This document shows, in pieces, positions 10,002-18,625 of a DNA stretch of 64,000 nt. Made by a program: the position numbers and the translations under genes. The notes beneath the pieces were generated by a model. It was given only the letters and a program-made list of their open reading frames with translations. It had not been told where the DNA came from and ran no database searches. Position 1 is the first letter of the stretch, and each line of letters begins with the position of its first letter. The stretch is from Actibacterium naphthalenivorans (GTDB lineage Bacteria; Pseudomonadota; Alphaproteobacteria; Rhodobacterales; Rhodobacteraceae): contig NZ_JACIEQ010000001.1 in the NCBI RefSeq assembly GCF_014196965.1, forward strand, positions 744,001 to 808,000, in the 5' to 3' direction.

Positions 10002-10957
10002 CCGACGCGCTGAAACTGACCGAACTGTCGAAAAGCTTTCCGGTGGGCAAACCGCTGTTCGGCAAACCGAAGGCCATTGTCCGCGCCGTCCGGCCCGTGT
10101 CGCTGCGCGTGGAAACCGGCGAGACGCTGGGCATTGTCGGCGAAAGCGGGTGCGGCAAGTCCACGCTGGCGCGGATGCTGGTGGGGCTTTTGCCGGCCAG
10201 CACCGGCTCGATCGAGATCGAGGGCGAAGCGCAGGATACCACCGATCCCGCCGCCTTCGGCAGGCGCATCCAATATGTGTTCCAGGATCCGATCAGCAGC
10301 CTGAACCCGCGCAAGACCATCCGCCAGATCATCGAGGCGCCGCTGAAGCTGTTGCACGGCATGGGCCGCGCCGAACGCGATACGCGCCTCCGCGAGATCC
10401 TTGCGGCCGTGAACCTGCGCGAAGATTTCCTGACACGCTATCCGCATGAGTTTTCCGGCGGACAGGCCCAGCGGATCGGCATCGCCCGTGCGCTGGCTGC
10501 CAATGCGCGCATTCTGATCCTTGATGAACCGGTCTCGGCGCTGGATGTTTCGGTGCAGGCGCAGGTTCTGAACCTGCTGGCCGATCTGAAGGCCGAACTC
10601 GGGCTGACCTATCTGTTCATCAGCCACGATCTGGCGGTGGTAGAGGCGGTGAGCGACCGTGTCGCGGTGCTTTACTTCGGCGCGGTGGTCGAGATCGGCA
10701 GGGCCGGGGATATCTTCCGCCAGCCACGCCATCCCTACACCCGGCTGCTGGCCGACAGCGCACCGGTGGTGGGCCGCCCGCTGCGCCCGCCCGAGGGCCG
10801 CGAGACCGAGCTGCCCGACCCGCTGAACCCGCCGCCGGGTTGCTCTTTCGCGGCGCGTTGTCCATACGCGACGGATCTTTGCAGAACGACCGAACCACCC
10901 CTGACCCCGATGGGAGAGACCCAGCTTGCCGCCTGCCACCACCCGATCACCCGATGA
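9998..10957 (+). CDS. Peptide-type ABC transporter ATP-binding protein (DppF family)
   Basis: The 319-residue second ATPase has Walker A GESGCGKST, Q-loop FQDPISSLNPR, signature FSGGQAQR, Walker B ILILDEPVSALD and the C-terminal cysteine cluster (CSFAARCPYATDLC) common to DppF/OppF. ATG 9998 overlaps the previous stop and is preceded by GAGGTGGAGGAG, so the longer frame from 9920 is not used. It pairs with the ATPase half of the fused protein to drive import. Confidence 0.9.
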   Translation: MTDALKLTELSKSFPVGKPLFGKPKAIVRAVRPVSLRVETGETLGIVGESGCGKSTLARMLVGLLPASTGSIEIEGEAQDTTDPAAFGRRIQYVFQDPISSLNPRKTIRQIIEAPLKLLHGMGRAERDTRLREILAAVNLREDFLTRYPHEFSGGQAQRIGIARALAANARILILDEPVSALDVSVQAQVLNLLADLKAELGLTYLFISHDLAVVEAVSDRVAVLYFGAVVEIGRAGDIFRQPRHPYTRLLADSAPVVGRPLRPPEGRETELPDPLNPPPGCSFAARCPYATDLCRTTEPPLTPMGETQLAACHHPITR

Positions 10958-11693
10958 GCCCGCGCCCCGCCAGAGCCGCCCCACGATGGTGGCCGAGGCG
11001 ATCAAGGCCTGGGTCATGGAGCAAGGGCTGAAATCCGGCGACCGCCTGCCGGGCGAGGCCGAGTTGATCGAACGGTTCGGCATGTCCAAGGGCACCATCC
11101 GTGAAGCCACCCGCATTCTCGAGGCTCAGGGGCTGGTGCGTACACGCTCGGGGCCGGGCGGCGGCACGTTTGTGCATGAAATGTCGTCGGACAGGGCGCG
11201 GGCGCTGTTGTCGAGCTATTTCTATTTCCGCGATCTGTCGCTGGCCGACATCTATCAGGTCCGCCGCGCGCTGGAACCCGAGGTCGCCGCCAGCCTGGCC
11301 GGCAAGCTGAGCGACAGCCAGCTTCAGCAGCTCGAAGACATCATGGCCGGCTACAACGCCCCCGCCCGCACCGCCGAAGAGGAACGCGAACAGCATATCG
11401 CGTCGCTCAGCTTTCATGCCACGCTGGCGGAGATGTCGGACAACCCGCTGCTGTCGTTCATCATCGCCTTCGTCACCAGAACGCTCAGCGATCTCACCGT
11501 CTACCGCAAGCTCTATGACCCGCCCAACCACGCGCTCTGGGCCGAGGGCAAGACCTATCAGGGCGATCTGTTGCGGGCCCTGCGCGCGGGCGACAGCGAT
11601 GCCGCCCGGACGACGATGGTCGCGCATATGCAAACCGCCCAGGCTCTCATGGAGGCGCAGGAGGCCGAGGTCGTGCTGCGCCTCACCGTATGA
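10926..11693 (+). CDS. FadR/GntR-family transcriptional regulator
   Basis: The 255-residue protein has an N-terminal winged helix (SGDRLPGEAELIERFGMSKG then RILEAQGLVRTRSGPGGGTFV) and an all-helical FCD ligand-binding domain (EPEVAASLAG, ASLSFHATLAEMSDNPLLSF). The best start is TTG 10926, behind GGGAGAG and inside the end of the ATPase gene; ATG 10986 is a weaker alternative. As last gene of the importer operon it probably controls that operon and the divergent DUF1028 gene, most likely through the twin palindromes at 5439-5482. The effector would be the imported compound or a product of it. Confidence 0.85.
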   Translation: MPPATTRSPDEPAPRQSRPTMVAEAIKAWVMEQGLKSGDRLPGEAELIERFGMSKGTIREATRILEAQGLVRTRSGPGGGTFVHEMSSDRARALLSSYFYFRDLSLADIYQVRRALEPEVAASLAGKLSDSQLQQLEDIMAGYNAPARTAEEEREQHIASLSFHATLAEMSDNPLLSFIIAFVTRTLSDLTVYRKLYDPPNHALWAEGKTYQGDLLRALRAGDSDAARTTMVAHMQTAQALMEAQEAEVVLRLTV

Positions 11694-11723
11694 GGCCCCG
11701 CGGGCCGATGATCCAAAGCGGAG

Positions 11724-13070
11724 TCAGGCCGGAAGGTCGAAGAAGAACATCGTGCCTTTGCCGACCTCGCTGGCAAACCCGATGGTGCCGCCATGGCCTT
11801 CGACAATCGACTTCGCGATGCTCAGGCCAAGCCCCGTTCCGCCCACCTGGTGCTGCCATGCGGACTCCGCCTGGGTGAACTGTTCGAAGATGGTGGCCTG
11901 GGCGGATTCGGGAATGCCATGGCCGAAATCCCGCACGGCGATGCGGGCCCCCGAGGTGCCCTTGCCCAGCGAAACCTCGACCTTATCGCCCCTGTGCGAA
12001 TATTTCGCGGCGTTCGACATCAGGTTGGCCATGACCTGCATCAGCCGGTCCGGGTCGCCCGTCACCCGCACCGGTTCGTCGATCTCGATGGCCTCGAACC
12101 GGATACCGTATTGATCGCCGTAGGCCTTGTTCGCCTCGATCGCGTTTTCGATAAGCTCGACAAGATCAAGCTCGACCATATGGAACCGCATCTTTCCGGC
12201 CCCGATCTTCTCGAAATCCAGAATGTCGTTCACCAGCCGGCTCAGGCGATCACTGTTCTTGTAGGCAATCTCGCACAGCGCATGCGCCTTTTCGGGCAGA
12301 TCACCCGTCACGCCCGAGCGGATCATGCTCAGCGCGCTCTTGATGGATGTCAGGGGCGTGCGAAGCTCGTGGCTGACCGTGGCCACGAAATCGGATTTCG
12401 CCTTTTCCGCCAGCTTGATCTGGGTGATGTCCTGCGCGATGCCGAAGGATGAAACCGGCTGCCCCTCGTCATTGAACGCGGTGTTGCAGCGCTCATGTAT
12501 CCACTTGACGCGCCCGCTGGGCACCACGATCCGGTAAATCGCATCATAAGGCGTGCCGTCGGAAAGCGACGCCTTGTAGTCCCTGTCGTTGGCGGCGCGA
12601 TCGTCGGGATGCACCAGTTCCAGAAAGCTTTCGTAGGATCCGTCGAAACCGTCCGGGTCGACCTCGAAGATCCGGTAGATTTCATCCGACCAATGGATCG
12701 TACCCTCCGCGATGGACATTTCCCAACAGCCGATCTTGCCGATGCTCTGGGTTTCATTGAGGTAGCCCACAGTCTTGCGCGCCTCCACGATCGCCTGATC
12801 GCGCAGCAGGCTCAGCGGCCGCACCGTCCAGTAATACAGGGCCGGGCTGGAAAGGATCGCGACAAGCGCGGCGAGGATCGTCGCAAGCACCCAGGGCTGG
12901 CCGGCCGCGAACTGATTGAAAGAGGGCACCAGAAGCGGCACCGCCGCCATCGTCATCGCCCCCGACAGAAAAACAACAAAGGCAATCCGAAGATAGATAA
13001 ACAAGAATGAAATCCGGTAATTTTCCACCGTCGTCCTCGCATATAAAATGACTTCCGGAATAATGCGCAT
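11724..13070 (-). CDS. Membrane-bound PAS-domain sensor histidine kinase, orphan
   Basis: The 448-residue protein has two membrane segments (about 18-48 and 59-82), a PAS/PAC domain (about 105-222, with GCWEMSIAEGTIHWSDEIYR and SFGIAQDITQIKLAE), a HisKA domain with phospho-acceptor H234 in SHELRTPL, and an HATPase domain with N353, DFGHGIP and GGTGLGLSIAK. ATG 13070 was chosen because the longer frame upstream adds unstructured sequence. No receiver or response regulator gene is adjacent, so the partner is unknown. It is divergent from a polysaccharide-type glycosyltransferase. Confidence 0.88.
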   Translation of the reverse strand: MRIIPEVILYARTTVENYRISFLFIYLRIAFVVFLSGAMTMAAVPLLVPSFNQFAAGQPWVLATILAALVAILSSPALYYWTVRPLSLLRDQAIVEARKTVGYLNETQSIGKIGCWEMSIAEGTIHWSDEIYRIFEVDPDGFDGSYESFLELVHPDDRAANDRDYKASLSDGTPYDAIYRIVVPSGRVKWIHERCNTAFNDEGQPVSSFGIAQDITQIKLAEKAKSDFVATVSHELRTPLTSIKSALSMIRSGVTGDLPEKAHALCEIAYKNSDRLSRLVNDILDFEKIGAGKMRFHMVELDLVELIENAIEANKAYGDQYGIRFEAIEIDEPVRVTGDPDRLMQVMANLMSNAAKYSHRGDKVEVSLGKGTSGARIAVRDFGHGIPESAQATIFEQFTQAESAWQHQVGGTGLGLSIAKSIVEGHGGTIGFASEVGKGTMFFFDLPA

Positions 13071-13398
13071 GTGTGCACCGGAACGAAGGTCAACAGCGGT
13101 AACGGAAATAGCCGCGCGCACTGTGTGACCCTGCGTAAGGGTTGTGGACCTGAATTTCCGAAAAACTTGGGAATATATTGGGCCGTTTTGCGGCAGTGCA
13201 GCAAAACCCCGCGCACAAAACAATCTGCGGTTGCGGGGTTTATATACCGCCATCCTATGAAGAGTGCGGCAGCCGTTTCCGCCCCGCACAGCTACCGCAT
13301 TTTTTTGGCAAAACGGGATCAATTCTGTTTATGTTGAAAGGGTTAGTTGAAAGTATGGATTCGGCCGTTCTTTCGATCTTCTGCGGCCAGGGGGTATA
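13071..13398. other. Divergent intergenic region between kinase and glycosyltransferase
   Basis: This 328-bp gap is AT-richer than its surroundings and holds no convincing gene. It contains an inverted repeat AAACCCCGC (13204-13212) / GCGGGGTTT (13233-13241) with a 20-base loop, and a promoter-like element further on. Confidence 0.5.
13305..13333 (+). promoter_or_regulatory. Candidate sigma-70-type promoter for the glycosyltransferase
   Basis: TTGGCA at 13305-13310 is separated by 17 bases from TTTATG at 13328-13333. Spacing and position, about 65 bases before the GTG start, fit a housekeeping promoter. This is a pattern match only. Confidence 0.35.
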
Positions 13399-14961
13399 GT
13401 GGTGGTTTTTCTCGAAGTTTTTTTCATGATTGTCGTGACGGTCGCCATTGTCTTCCTGCTGACGATGGCGCTGTACAATATCGCGCTGGTCCTGACCTAC
13501 CGCGCCAAGCGCGGGCCCGACCCCGAGCCCGCCGCCCTGTTTTCGGATGCCGATCTGCCAAAGGTGACGGTGCAGCTTCCGGTCTACAACGAAGGCACGC
13601 TGGCCGAACAATGCCTGCGCCTTGCTGCAGCGCTGGATTATCCCGGAGACAAGCTCGAGATCCAGTATCTGGACGATTCCGATGACGAAACCACTTCGGA
13701 AATCGGCAAGGCCGCTGTCGAGAAGCTGCGCAAGGAATATCCCGATATCACCTTCCAGTATCTCCGGCGCGGCAACCGGCACGGGTTCAAGGCCGGGGCG
13801 CTGCTTTACGGCACCGAGCGCGCCACCGGCGAATACATGGCGATATTCGATGCCGATTTCATCATCCCGCCGGATTTCCTGCGCAAGACGATCCACTTCT
13901 TCACCGATCCGGGCGTCGGTGCGGTACAGGCCCGGTGGGACTATGTGAACGAAGGCAAATCGCTGTTCACTCGGCTGCAGGCGAACAAGCTGGATGCCCA
14001 CCAGATGTTCGAACAGACCGCGCGCGCCCGTTCGGGCCGTCCGGTGATCTTTCACGGCACCGCAGGCGTCTGGCGCGCCTCCGCACTGGCCGAGGCCGGT
14101 GGCTGGGATTGCATGAGCGAGGTCGAGGATGTGGAGATCACGGTCCGCGCCACGCTTGCCGGCTGGCGGGTGGTCTATCTGGACAACTTTCGGCTGCTGT
14201 CGGAACTGCCCGAAACCATCAACGGCTTCTTGCGGCAGCAGATGCGCTGGCGGCGGGGCTGGAGCAGGGTCACGGCTCATTACTCCGGGCTTATCCTGCG
14301 GGGCGATATCCCCTGGCGCAACAAGCTTGACCTGCTGCTGCGGATTCACCTGACCTGGGGGCCGATCGGCGCGCTGATCATGATCCTCAGCGTTCTGCCC
14401 TATTTTTCGATCGCCGCGAAATACGGCCTGTCGCTGCCCGCGACCCTTCTTTACACGTCCGGCCTCGTGATCTCGCTCGTCACGCGCCATTTCGAGCAAA
14501 AGACGCTGATCGAAGATCCGAACGCCCGCGCCCCGATCGCCCTGCATCCGCTTCTGAAATTCCTTCCGCTCAACTACCTGCTGTTCAGCATGGGCACGCT
14601 ATGGCCTCTCACCCAGGCGACATTCGAAGGGTTCTGGCAAAAGCCGGTGTGGGAGGTGACCCCCAAAAGCGGCACGACCGCGAATTCGCCCGGGCATCAT
14701 GCCCTGATCAAATCCCGGCGGCTGCCGGGCTATGTGATCGGCACGCTGGGCCTTGGTGCGCTCGGGGCGGGGCTGGCCCTCTATTCGGCATGGTCCGGGT
14801 TCTTTCTCGCCGGTATATTTTACGTGATGCTCGCGATCGGCTGCGGCTATATCGGCATCCTGCTGCTGCGCTTCTTCGGCTATAACCTCGGCTTTCCGCC
14901 CGCCTCCGCGCCGCCCCCCGGACCGAAGGGTCAGCCCCCACTGCCCGGCCGGACAACCTGA
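13399..14961 (+). CDS. Membrane glycosyltransferase family 2, processive (cellulose/mannan synthase-like)
   Basis: The 520-residue protein has the complete processive GT2 signature: D92/D93, DAD at 151-153, ED at 243-244 and QQMRW at 280-284 (QxxRW). One membrane segment precedes the catalytic domain (about 3-32) and several follow (about 317-336, 345-362, 388-405, 444-463 and 467-490). It would polymerise a sugar from a nucleotide donor and move the chain across the inner membrane. Starts at GTG 13399 or 13402 both follow AGGGGG. No BcsB or BcsC partner is next to it, so the polymer is unknown. The orphan sensor kinase across the divergent promoter may govern it; that link is inferred. Confidence 0.85.
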   Translation: MVVFLEVFFMIVVTVAIVFLLTMALYNIALVLTYRAKRGPDPEPAALFSDADLPKVTVQLPVYNEGTLAEQCLRLAAALDYPGDKLEIQYLDDSDDETTSEIGKAAVEKLRKEYPDITFQYLRRGNRHGFKAGALLYGTERATGEYMAIFDADFIIPPDFLRKTIHFFTDPGVGAVQARWDYVNEGKSLFTRLQANKLDAHQMFEQTARARSGRPVIFHGTAGVWRASALAEAGGWDCMSEVEDVEITVRATLAGWRVVYLDNFRLLSELPETINGFLRQQMRWRRGWSRVTAHYSGLILRGDIPWRNKLDLLLRIHLTWGPIGALIMILSVLPYFSIAAKYGLSLPATLLYTSGLVISLVTRHFEQKTLIEDPNARAPIALHPLLKFLPLNYLLFSMGTLWPLTQATFEGFWQKPVWEVTPKSGTTANSPGHHALIKSRRLPGYVIGTLGLGALGAGLALYSAWSGFFLAGIFYVMLAIGCGYIGILLLRFFGYNLGFPPASAPPPGPKGQPPLPGRTT

Positions 14962-15131
14962 CATGGCTGGGCGACATGTCCTTTTAGATCCACCTGCCCC
15001 ATGCCATCATTGTCGGGCTGCGCGGGCTGGCGTGGTCGCGGCATCGCTGATCCGCGCAGCGTTGGCATGGCGCCGGGTCGAACAACCCCGGCAGCGGCTC
15101 GTGGAAACCTGACTCAGACGCCGGCCCGGCC

Positions 15132-16148
15132 CTACTTGAACAGACCCGCCAGGATGGTGTCTTTCGTGGCCTCACCGATCAGTTTGCCATGCTCGGTCAC
15201 ACCGACGGGCGCGCCCGTCTCGTCCAGCAGCCGTACCACCTTCTGAATCCTGTCGTCGGCCCGCACGGTGACCGGCCGCGCGCCCGTCAACGGCTGCAGC
15301 ACGTCGCGCGCGCAAAGCACGCCCAGCGGGTTCATATGGGCGACGAATTCGGCCACATATTCGTCGGCGGGGGCCGAGAAGATCTCGCGCGGGGTGCCGC
15401 ATTGAACAATGCGCCCGCCTTCCATGATCGCGATCCGGTCGCCCAGCTTGAACGCTTCGTCCAGATCGTGGCTGACGAAAATGATCGTGCGCTTCAGCTC
15501 TTTCTGAAGGTCGATCAGTTCGTCCTGAAGCCGGGTGCGGATCAGCGGATCGAGCGCCGAGAAAGGCTCGTCCATCAGCAGGATCGGCGCATCGGTGGCA
15601 AAGGCGCGGGCAAGGCCCACCCGCTGCTGCATCCCTCCCGACAGATCGCCGACGCGGCGATCCGCCCAGTCCGACAGCCCGACCAGCGCCAGTTGCCGGT
15701 CAACCTGTCTGGCAACGTCGCGGCGGCCCAGCCCGGCAAGCTCCAGCCCCAGGCCGGCGTTTTCGCGCACCGTGCGCCAAGGCAGAAGGCCGAATTGCTG
15801 AAACACCATCGCGATGCGGGTCTGCCGCATCCGGCGCAGCTCGGCCGGGGCGGCATGGGTGACGCTGACCATCCGGTCGCCGTCATTGACACGCACCTCG
15901 CCCCGCACCACCGGGTTCAGCCCGTTGACCGCGCGCAGCAGCGTGGATTTGCCCGATCCCGACAGCCCCATCAGCACCAGAATCTCGCCCTCGCCCACGC
16001 TGAGCGAGCAGTTGTGAACGCCAAGCACCTGTGCCGTCGCCTCCTGAACCTCGGCGCGGCTCTGGCCGGCATCCATCAACGGCAGGGCCTTTGCCGGCTG
16101 CTCGCCGAACACGATGGACACATTGTCGAATTCCACGGCCCTGGTCAC
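15132..16148 (-). CDS. choV: Choline ABC transporter ATP-binding protein (ProV/ChoV family)
   Basis: The 338-residue ATPase has Walker A GLSGSGKST, the family glutamine loop MVFQQFGLLPWRTV, signature LSGGMQQR and Walker B ILLMDEPFSALDP, plus a C-terminal CBS-like remnant (RADDRIQKVVRLLDETGAPVG). These are typical of quaternary-amine uptake ATPases. Its start overlaps the end of choW by four bases on the minus strand. It energises uptake of choline for the divergent bet genes. Confidence 0.9.
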   Translation of the reverse strand: MTRAVEFDNVSIVFGEQPAKALPLMDAGQSRAEVQEATAQVLGVHNCSLSVGEGEILVLMGLSGSGKSTLLRAVNGLNPVVRGEVRVNDGDRMVSVTHAAPAELRRMRQTRIAMVFQQFGLLPWRTVRENAGLGLELAGLGRRDVARQVDRQLALVGLSDWADRRVGDLSGGMQQRVGLARAFATDAPILLMDEPFSALDPLIRTRLQDELIDLQKELKRTIIFVSHDLDEAFKLGDRIAIMEGGRIVQCGTPREIFSAPADEYVAEFVAHMNPLGVLCARDVLQPLTGARPVTVRADDRIQKVVRLLDETGAPVGVTEHGKLIGEATKDTILAGLFK

Positions 16149-16978
16149 TTGCGCTCCATCCTCAGCATGCGGTCCAGAATGATCGCCACCACAACGATGA
16201 TGAAGCCGCTTTCGAACCCCAGCGCCGTGTTCACCTGATTGAGCGCGCGCACCACCGGCACGCCCAGCCCGTCAGCCCCGACAAGGGCCGCGACAACCAC
16301 CATCGAAAGCGAAAGCATGATCGTCTGGTTCAGCCCCGCCATGATCTGCGGCAGGGCAAAGGGCAGCTCCACCTTCCACAGGGTCTGGCGCGGAGTGGCG
16401 CCAAAGGCCCGCGCCGCCTCGAGCAGCGGCGTGGGGGTGGAGCTGATGCCCAGATGGGTCAGGCGGATCGGCGCGGGCAGAACGAAGATCACCGTCGCGA
16501 TCAGGCCGGGCACCATGCCGATGCCGAAGAACACGATGGCGGGGATCAGATACACGAAGGTCGGCAGGGTCTGCATCAGATCAAGGATCGGGCGCATGGC
16601 CTGAAACAGCCTTGGCCGATGCGCCGTCGCGATCCCGATCGGGGTGCCGACGGCCATGCAGACAACACAGGCCGACAGGACCAGCGTCAGGCTTTCGGTG
16701 GTTTCTTCCCAATAATCCTGATTGAGGATGAACAAGAACCCCAGCGTGACCAGAGCCACGGTTTTCCAGCTGCGCTGAAGAAACCATGTCAGCCCCACGA
16801 AAAAGCCGATCACGATCAGCGGATGCGGGGTTTGCATGAGCCACAGAATGCCATCGATCAGCGCTTCCATGACTGCGGCAAGCCCGTCGAAAAACACCGC
16901 GCCGTGGCTCTGCAACCAGTCGAACACGGTCTTGGCGGTCTTGCCGACCGGTATCTTCGCCTCTGTCAGCCAGTCCAT
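16145..16978 (-). CDS. choW: Choline ABC transporter permease (ProW/ChoW family)
   Basis: The 277-residue inner-membrane protein shows several hydrophobic segments and the ProW-type EAA loop (LLEAARAFGATPRQTLWKVELP). It begins DWLTEAKIPVGKTAKTVFDW, like ChoW proteins of rhizobia and roseobacters. It sits between choX and choV on the minus strand, separated from choX by about 60 bp that hold a hairpin, and overlaps choV. The pair forms the channel/motor complex for choline entry. Confidence 0.9.
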   Translation of the reverse strand: MDWLTEAKIPVGKTAKTVFDWLQSHGAVFFDGLAAVMEALIDGILWLMQTPHPLIVIGFFVGLTWFLQRSWKTVALVTLGFLFILNQDYWEETTESLTLVLSACVVCMAVGTPIGIATAHRPRLFQAMRPILDLMQTLPTFVYLIPAIVFFGIGMVPGLIATVIFVLPAPIRLTHLGISSTPTPLLEAARAFGATPRQTLWKVELPFALPQIMAGLNQTIMLSLSMVVVAALVGADGLGVPVVRALNQVNTALGFESGFIIVVVAIILDRMLRMERK

Positions 16979-17009
16979 TCCGTCTCCGGTGAGTAGCGCG
17001 CAGGTAGGG

Positions 17010-17035
17010 GCATCCGCCGGACAAGCGGCGGGTGC
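17010..17035 (-). other. Hairpin between choX and choW
   Basis: GCATCCGCCG at 17010-17019 pairs with CGGCGGGTGC at 17026-17035 (one G-T wobble) around a six-base loop. It lies 6 bases after the choX stop on the minus strand. No T-run follows, so partial attenuation or 3'-end protection of the choX message is more likely than full termination. Confidence 0.6.
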
Positions 17036-17041
17036 GCCGGG

Positions 17042-17959
17042 TTAGAGGCCGAACGCGGCTTTCACGGCCGTCAGGCCCTCGCCACCATCCAGCGTCGTCA
17101 CCCCGTCGAGCCAGCCGTCGAGAACGGCGGGATTGGCCTTCATCCAGGCCATGGTCGCGTCATCCGCCTCTTCGCCGTCGTTCAGGATCGCGCCCATGAT
17201 CTCGTTTTCCATCGGCAGGCTGAATTCCAGATTGGTCAGAAGCTTGCCGACATTCGGGCATTCGGCGACATATCCCTTGCGCGTGACCGTGTGCACAACG
17301 CCCGCCCCGCCAAAGAACTCTTCGCCGCCGGTCAGGTATTTCAGCGGAAAGCTCGCGTTCATCGGGTGCGGCTCCCAACCCAGGAACACGACATCCTCGT
17401 TCTTGGCAACGGCGCGGCCGACCTGGGCCAGCATCCCCTGTTCGGAGCTTTCGACAACCTCGAACCCCTCGAGGCCGAACTTGTTCTCTTCGATCAGGCT
17501 GACAAGATAGGCGTTGCCCTCGTTGCCCGGCTCGATGCCATAGATCTTTTCATCCAGCGAGTCGCCGAACTTGGCGATATCGGCATAGTCCTTCAGGCCC
17601 GCCTCATAGGTATAGGCCGGCACGGCAAGGGTGTATTTGGTGCCCTCGAGGTTCACCGCCACGGCCTCGATCTCTCCGCTGTCGATATAGGGGCCGATCG
17701 CGCCGGCCTGCGCGGGCATCCAGTTGCCGAGGAAAACATCCACATCGTCGCTTTCCAGCGAGGCAAAGGTCACCGGCACCGACAGAACCTTGACATCGAC
17801 ATCATAGCCCAGCGCCTCGAGCACCTGTTTGGTGGCCGATGTGGTCGTGGTTATGTCGGTCCAGCCGACGTCGGAAAAGACGACGGTGCCGCAATCCGCC
17901 ATCGCCTGACCCGCGACAAACAAAAGTGCCGCAGCAGATACGGTTGATTTGTACGTCAT
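17042..17959 (-). CDS. choX: Choline ABC transporter substrate-binding protein
   Basis: The 305-residue protein has a Sec signal peptide (TYKSTVSAAALLFVAGQAMA) and an OpuAC-type fold: CGTVVFSDVGWTDITTTTS, DVFLGNWMPAQ and VVFLGWEPHPMN, the blocks that carry aromatic residues for binding the trimethylammonium group in ChoX. It is the first gene of the minus-strand operon choX-choW-choV and is divergent from betI, with a palindrome in the 78-bp gap. It should capture choline, possibly acetylcholine, in the periplasm. Confidence 0.9.
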   Translation of the reverse strand: MTYKSTVSAAALLFVAGQAMADCGTVVFSDVGWTDITTTTSATKQVLEALGYDVDVKVLSVPVTFASLESDDVDVFLGNWMPAQAGAIGPYIDSGEIEAVAVNLEGTKYTLAVPAYTYEAGLKDYADIAKFGDSLDEKIYGIEPGNEGNAYLVSLIEENKFGLEGFEVVESSEQGMLAQVGRAVAKNEDVVFLGWEPHPMNASFPLKYLTGGEEFFGGAGVVHTVTRKGYVAECPNVGKLLTNLEFSLPMENEIMGAILNDGEEADDATMAWMKANPAVLDGWLDGVTTLDGGEGLTAVKAAFGL

Positions 17960-17977
17960 TTCTGGCTCCCTGTTATT

Positions 17978-17997
17978 TTGATTGACGGGTTAATTAA
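17978..17997. promoter_or_regulatory. Candidate BetI operator
   Basis: TTGATTGAC-GG-GTTAATTAA is an imperfect palindrome with nine-base arms (7 of 9 matched), placed between the divergent choX and betI starts. It is AT-rich against its surroundings. TetR-family BetI represses from such sites and releases on choline; assignment here is by position and symmetry. Confidence 0.6.
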
Positions 17998-18037
17998 GTC
18001 TACACTACGCCAGACGGCAACAGGAAACGAGGACTTT

Positions 18038-18625
18038 ATGCCCAGGATCGGGATGGAACCCATACGCAAGAGCGCCTTGGTCGAGGCGACGATCGCCGAG
18101 ATCGGCCGCACCGGATCGCTTGATGTGACCGTCAGCCAGATCGCGCGGCGCGCGGGCATGTCCAGCGCCCTTGCGCATCACTATTTCGGCAGCAAAGACA
18201 ACATCTTCCTTGCCGCCATGCGCCATATCCTCACGCTCTACGCGGCAGAGGTGCGCGGCGCGATGTCGATGGCCGACACGCCCCGCGCCAGCGTCGAGGC
18301 GATCATCAGGGCAAGCTTCTCGCCGATCAATTTCCGGGCTGAGGTCGTGAGCGCATGGCTAAATTTTTACGTCCTTGCCCAAACATCAGGCGATGCCGGG
18401 CGCTTGCTCCGGGTCTATCAGCGGCGGCTGAGATCGAATCTGGTGTTTCACCTGCGCCCGCTGGCCGGTGCGCAGGCCCCCGCCATCGCACAGGGGCTGG
18501 CCGCCATGATCGACGGTCTCTACATCCGTCAGGCGCTGCGCGACGAAGCGCTCGATCCGCAGGCGACCGAAGGTTATGTGATCGACTATCTCGACATGTC
18601 GCTTCGGCTGAAGGGGGGCGCATGA
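18038..18625 (+). CDS. betI: Choline-responsive transcriptional repressor (TetR family)
   Basis: The 195-residue regulator starts PRIGMEPIRKSALVEAT, the conserved BetI opening, followed by a TetR helix-turn-helix (VSQIARRAGMSSALAHHYFG, then SKDNIFLAAMRHI) and the helical ligand domain (FRAEVVSAWLNFYVLAQ). ATG 18038 is preferred over an upstream start at 17978 because that start lies in the operator. Its stop overlaps the betC start as ATGA. Like other BetI proteins it is expected to repress the bet operon, and by position also choXWV, until choline is present. Confidence 0.93.
   Translation: MPRIGMEPIRKSALVEATIAEIGRTGSLDVTVSQIARRAGMSSALAHHYFGSKDNIFLAAMRHILTLYAAEVRGAMSMADTPRASVEAIIRASFSPINFRAEVVSAWLNFYVLAQTSGDAGRLLRVYQRRLRSNLVFHLRPLAGAQAPAIAQGLAAMIDGLYIRQALRDEALDPQATEGYVIDYLDMSLRLKGGA

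Noticed and set aside
15017-15060. Inverted repeat GCTGCGCGG/CCGCGCAGC between the GT2 gene and choV
   Set aside because: Loop of 26 bases and no T-run; could be chance in GC-rich DNA.
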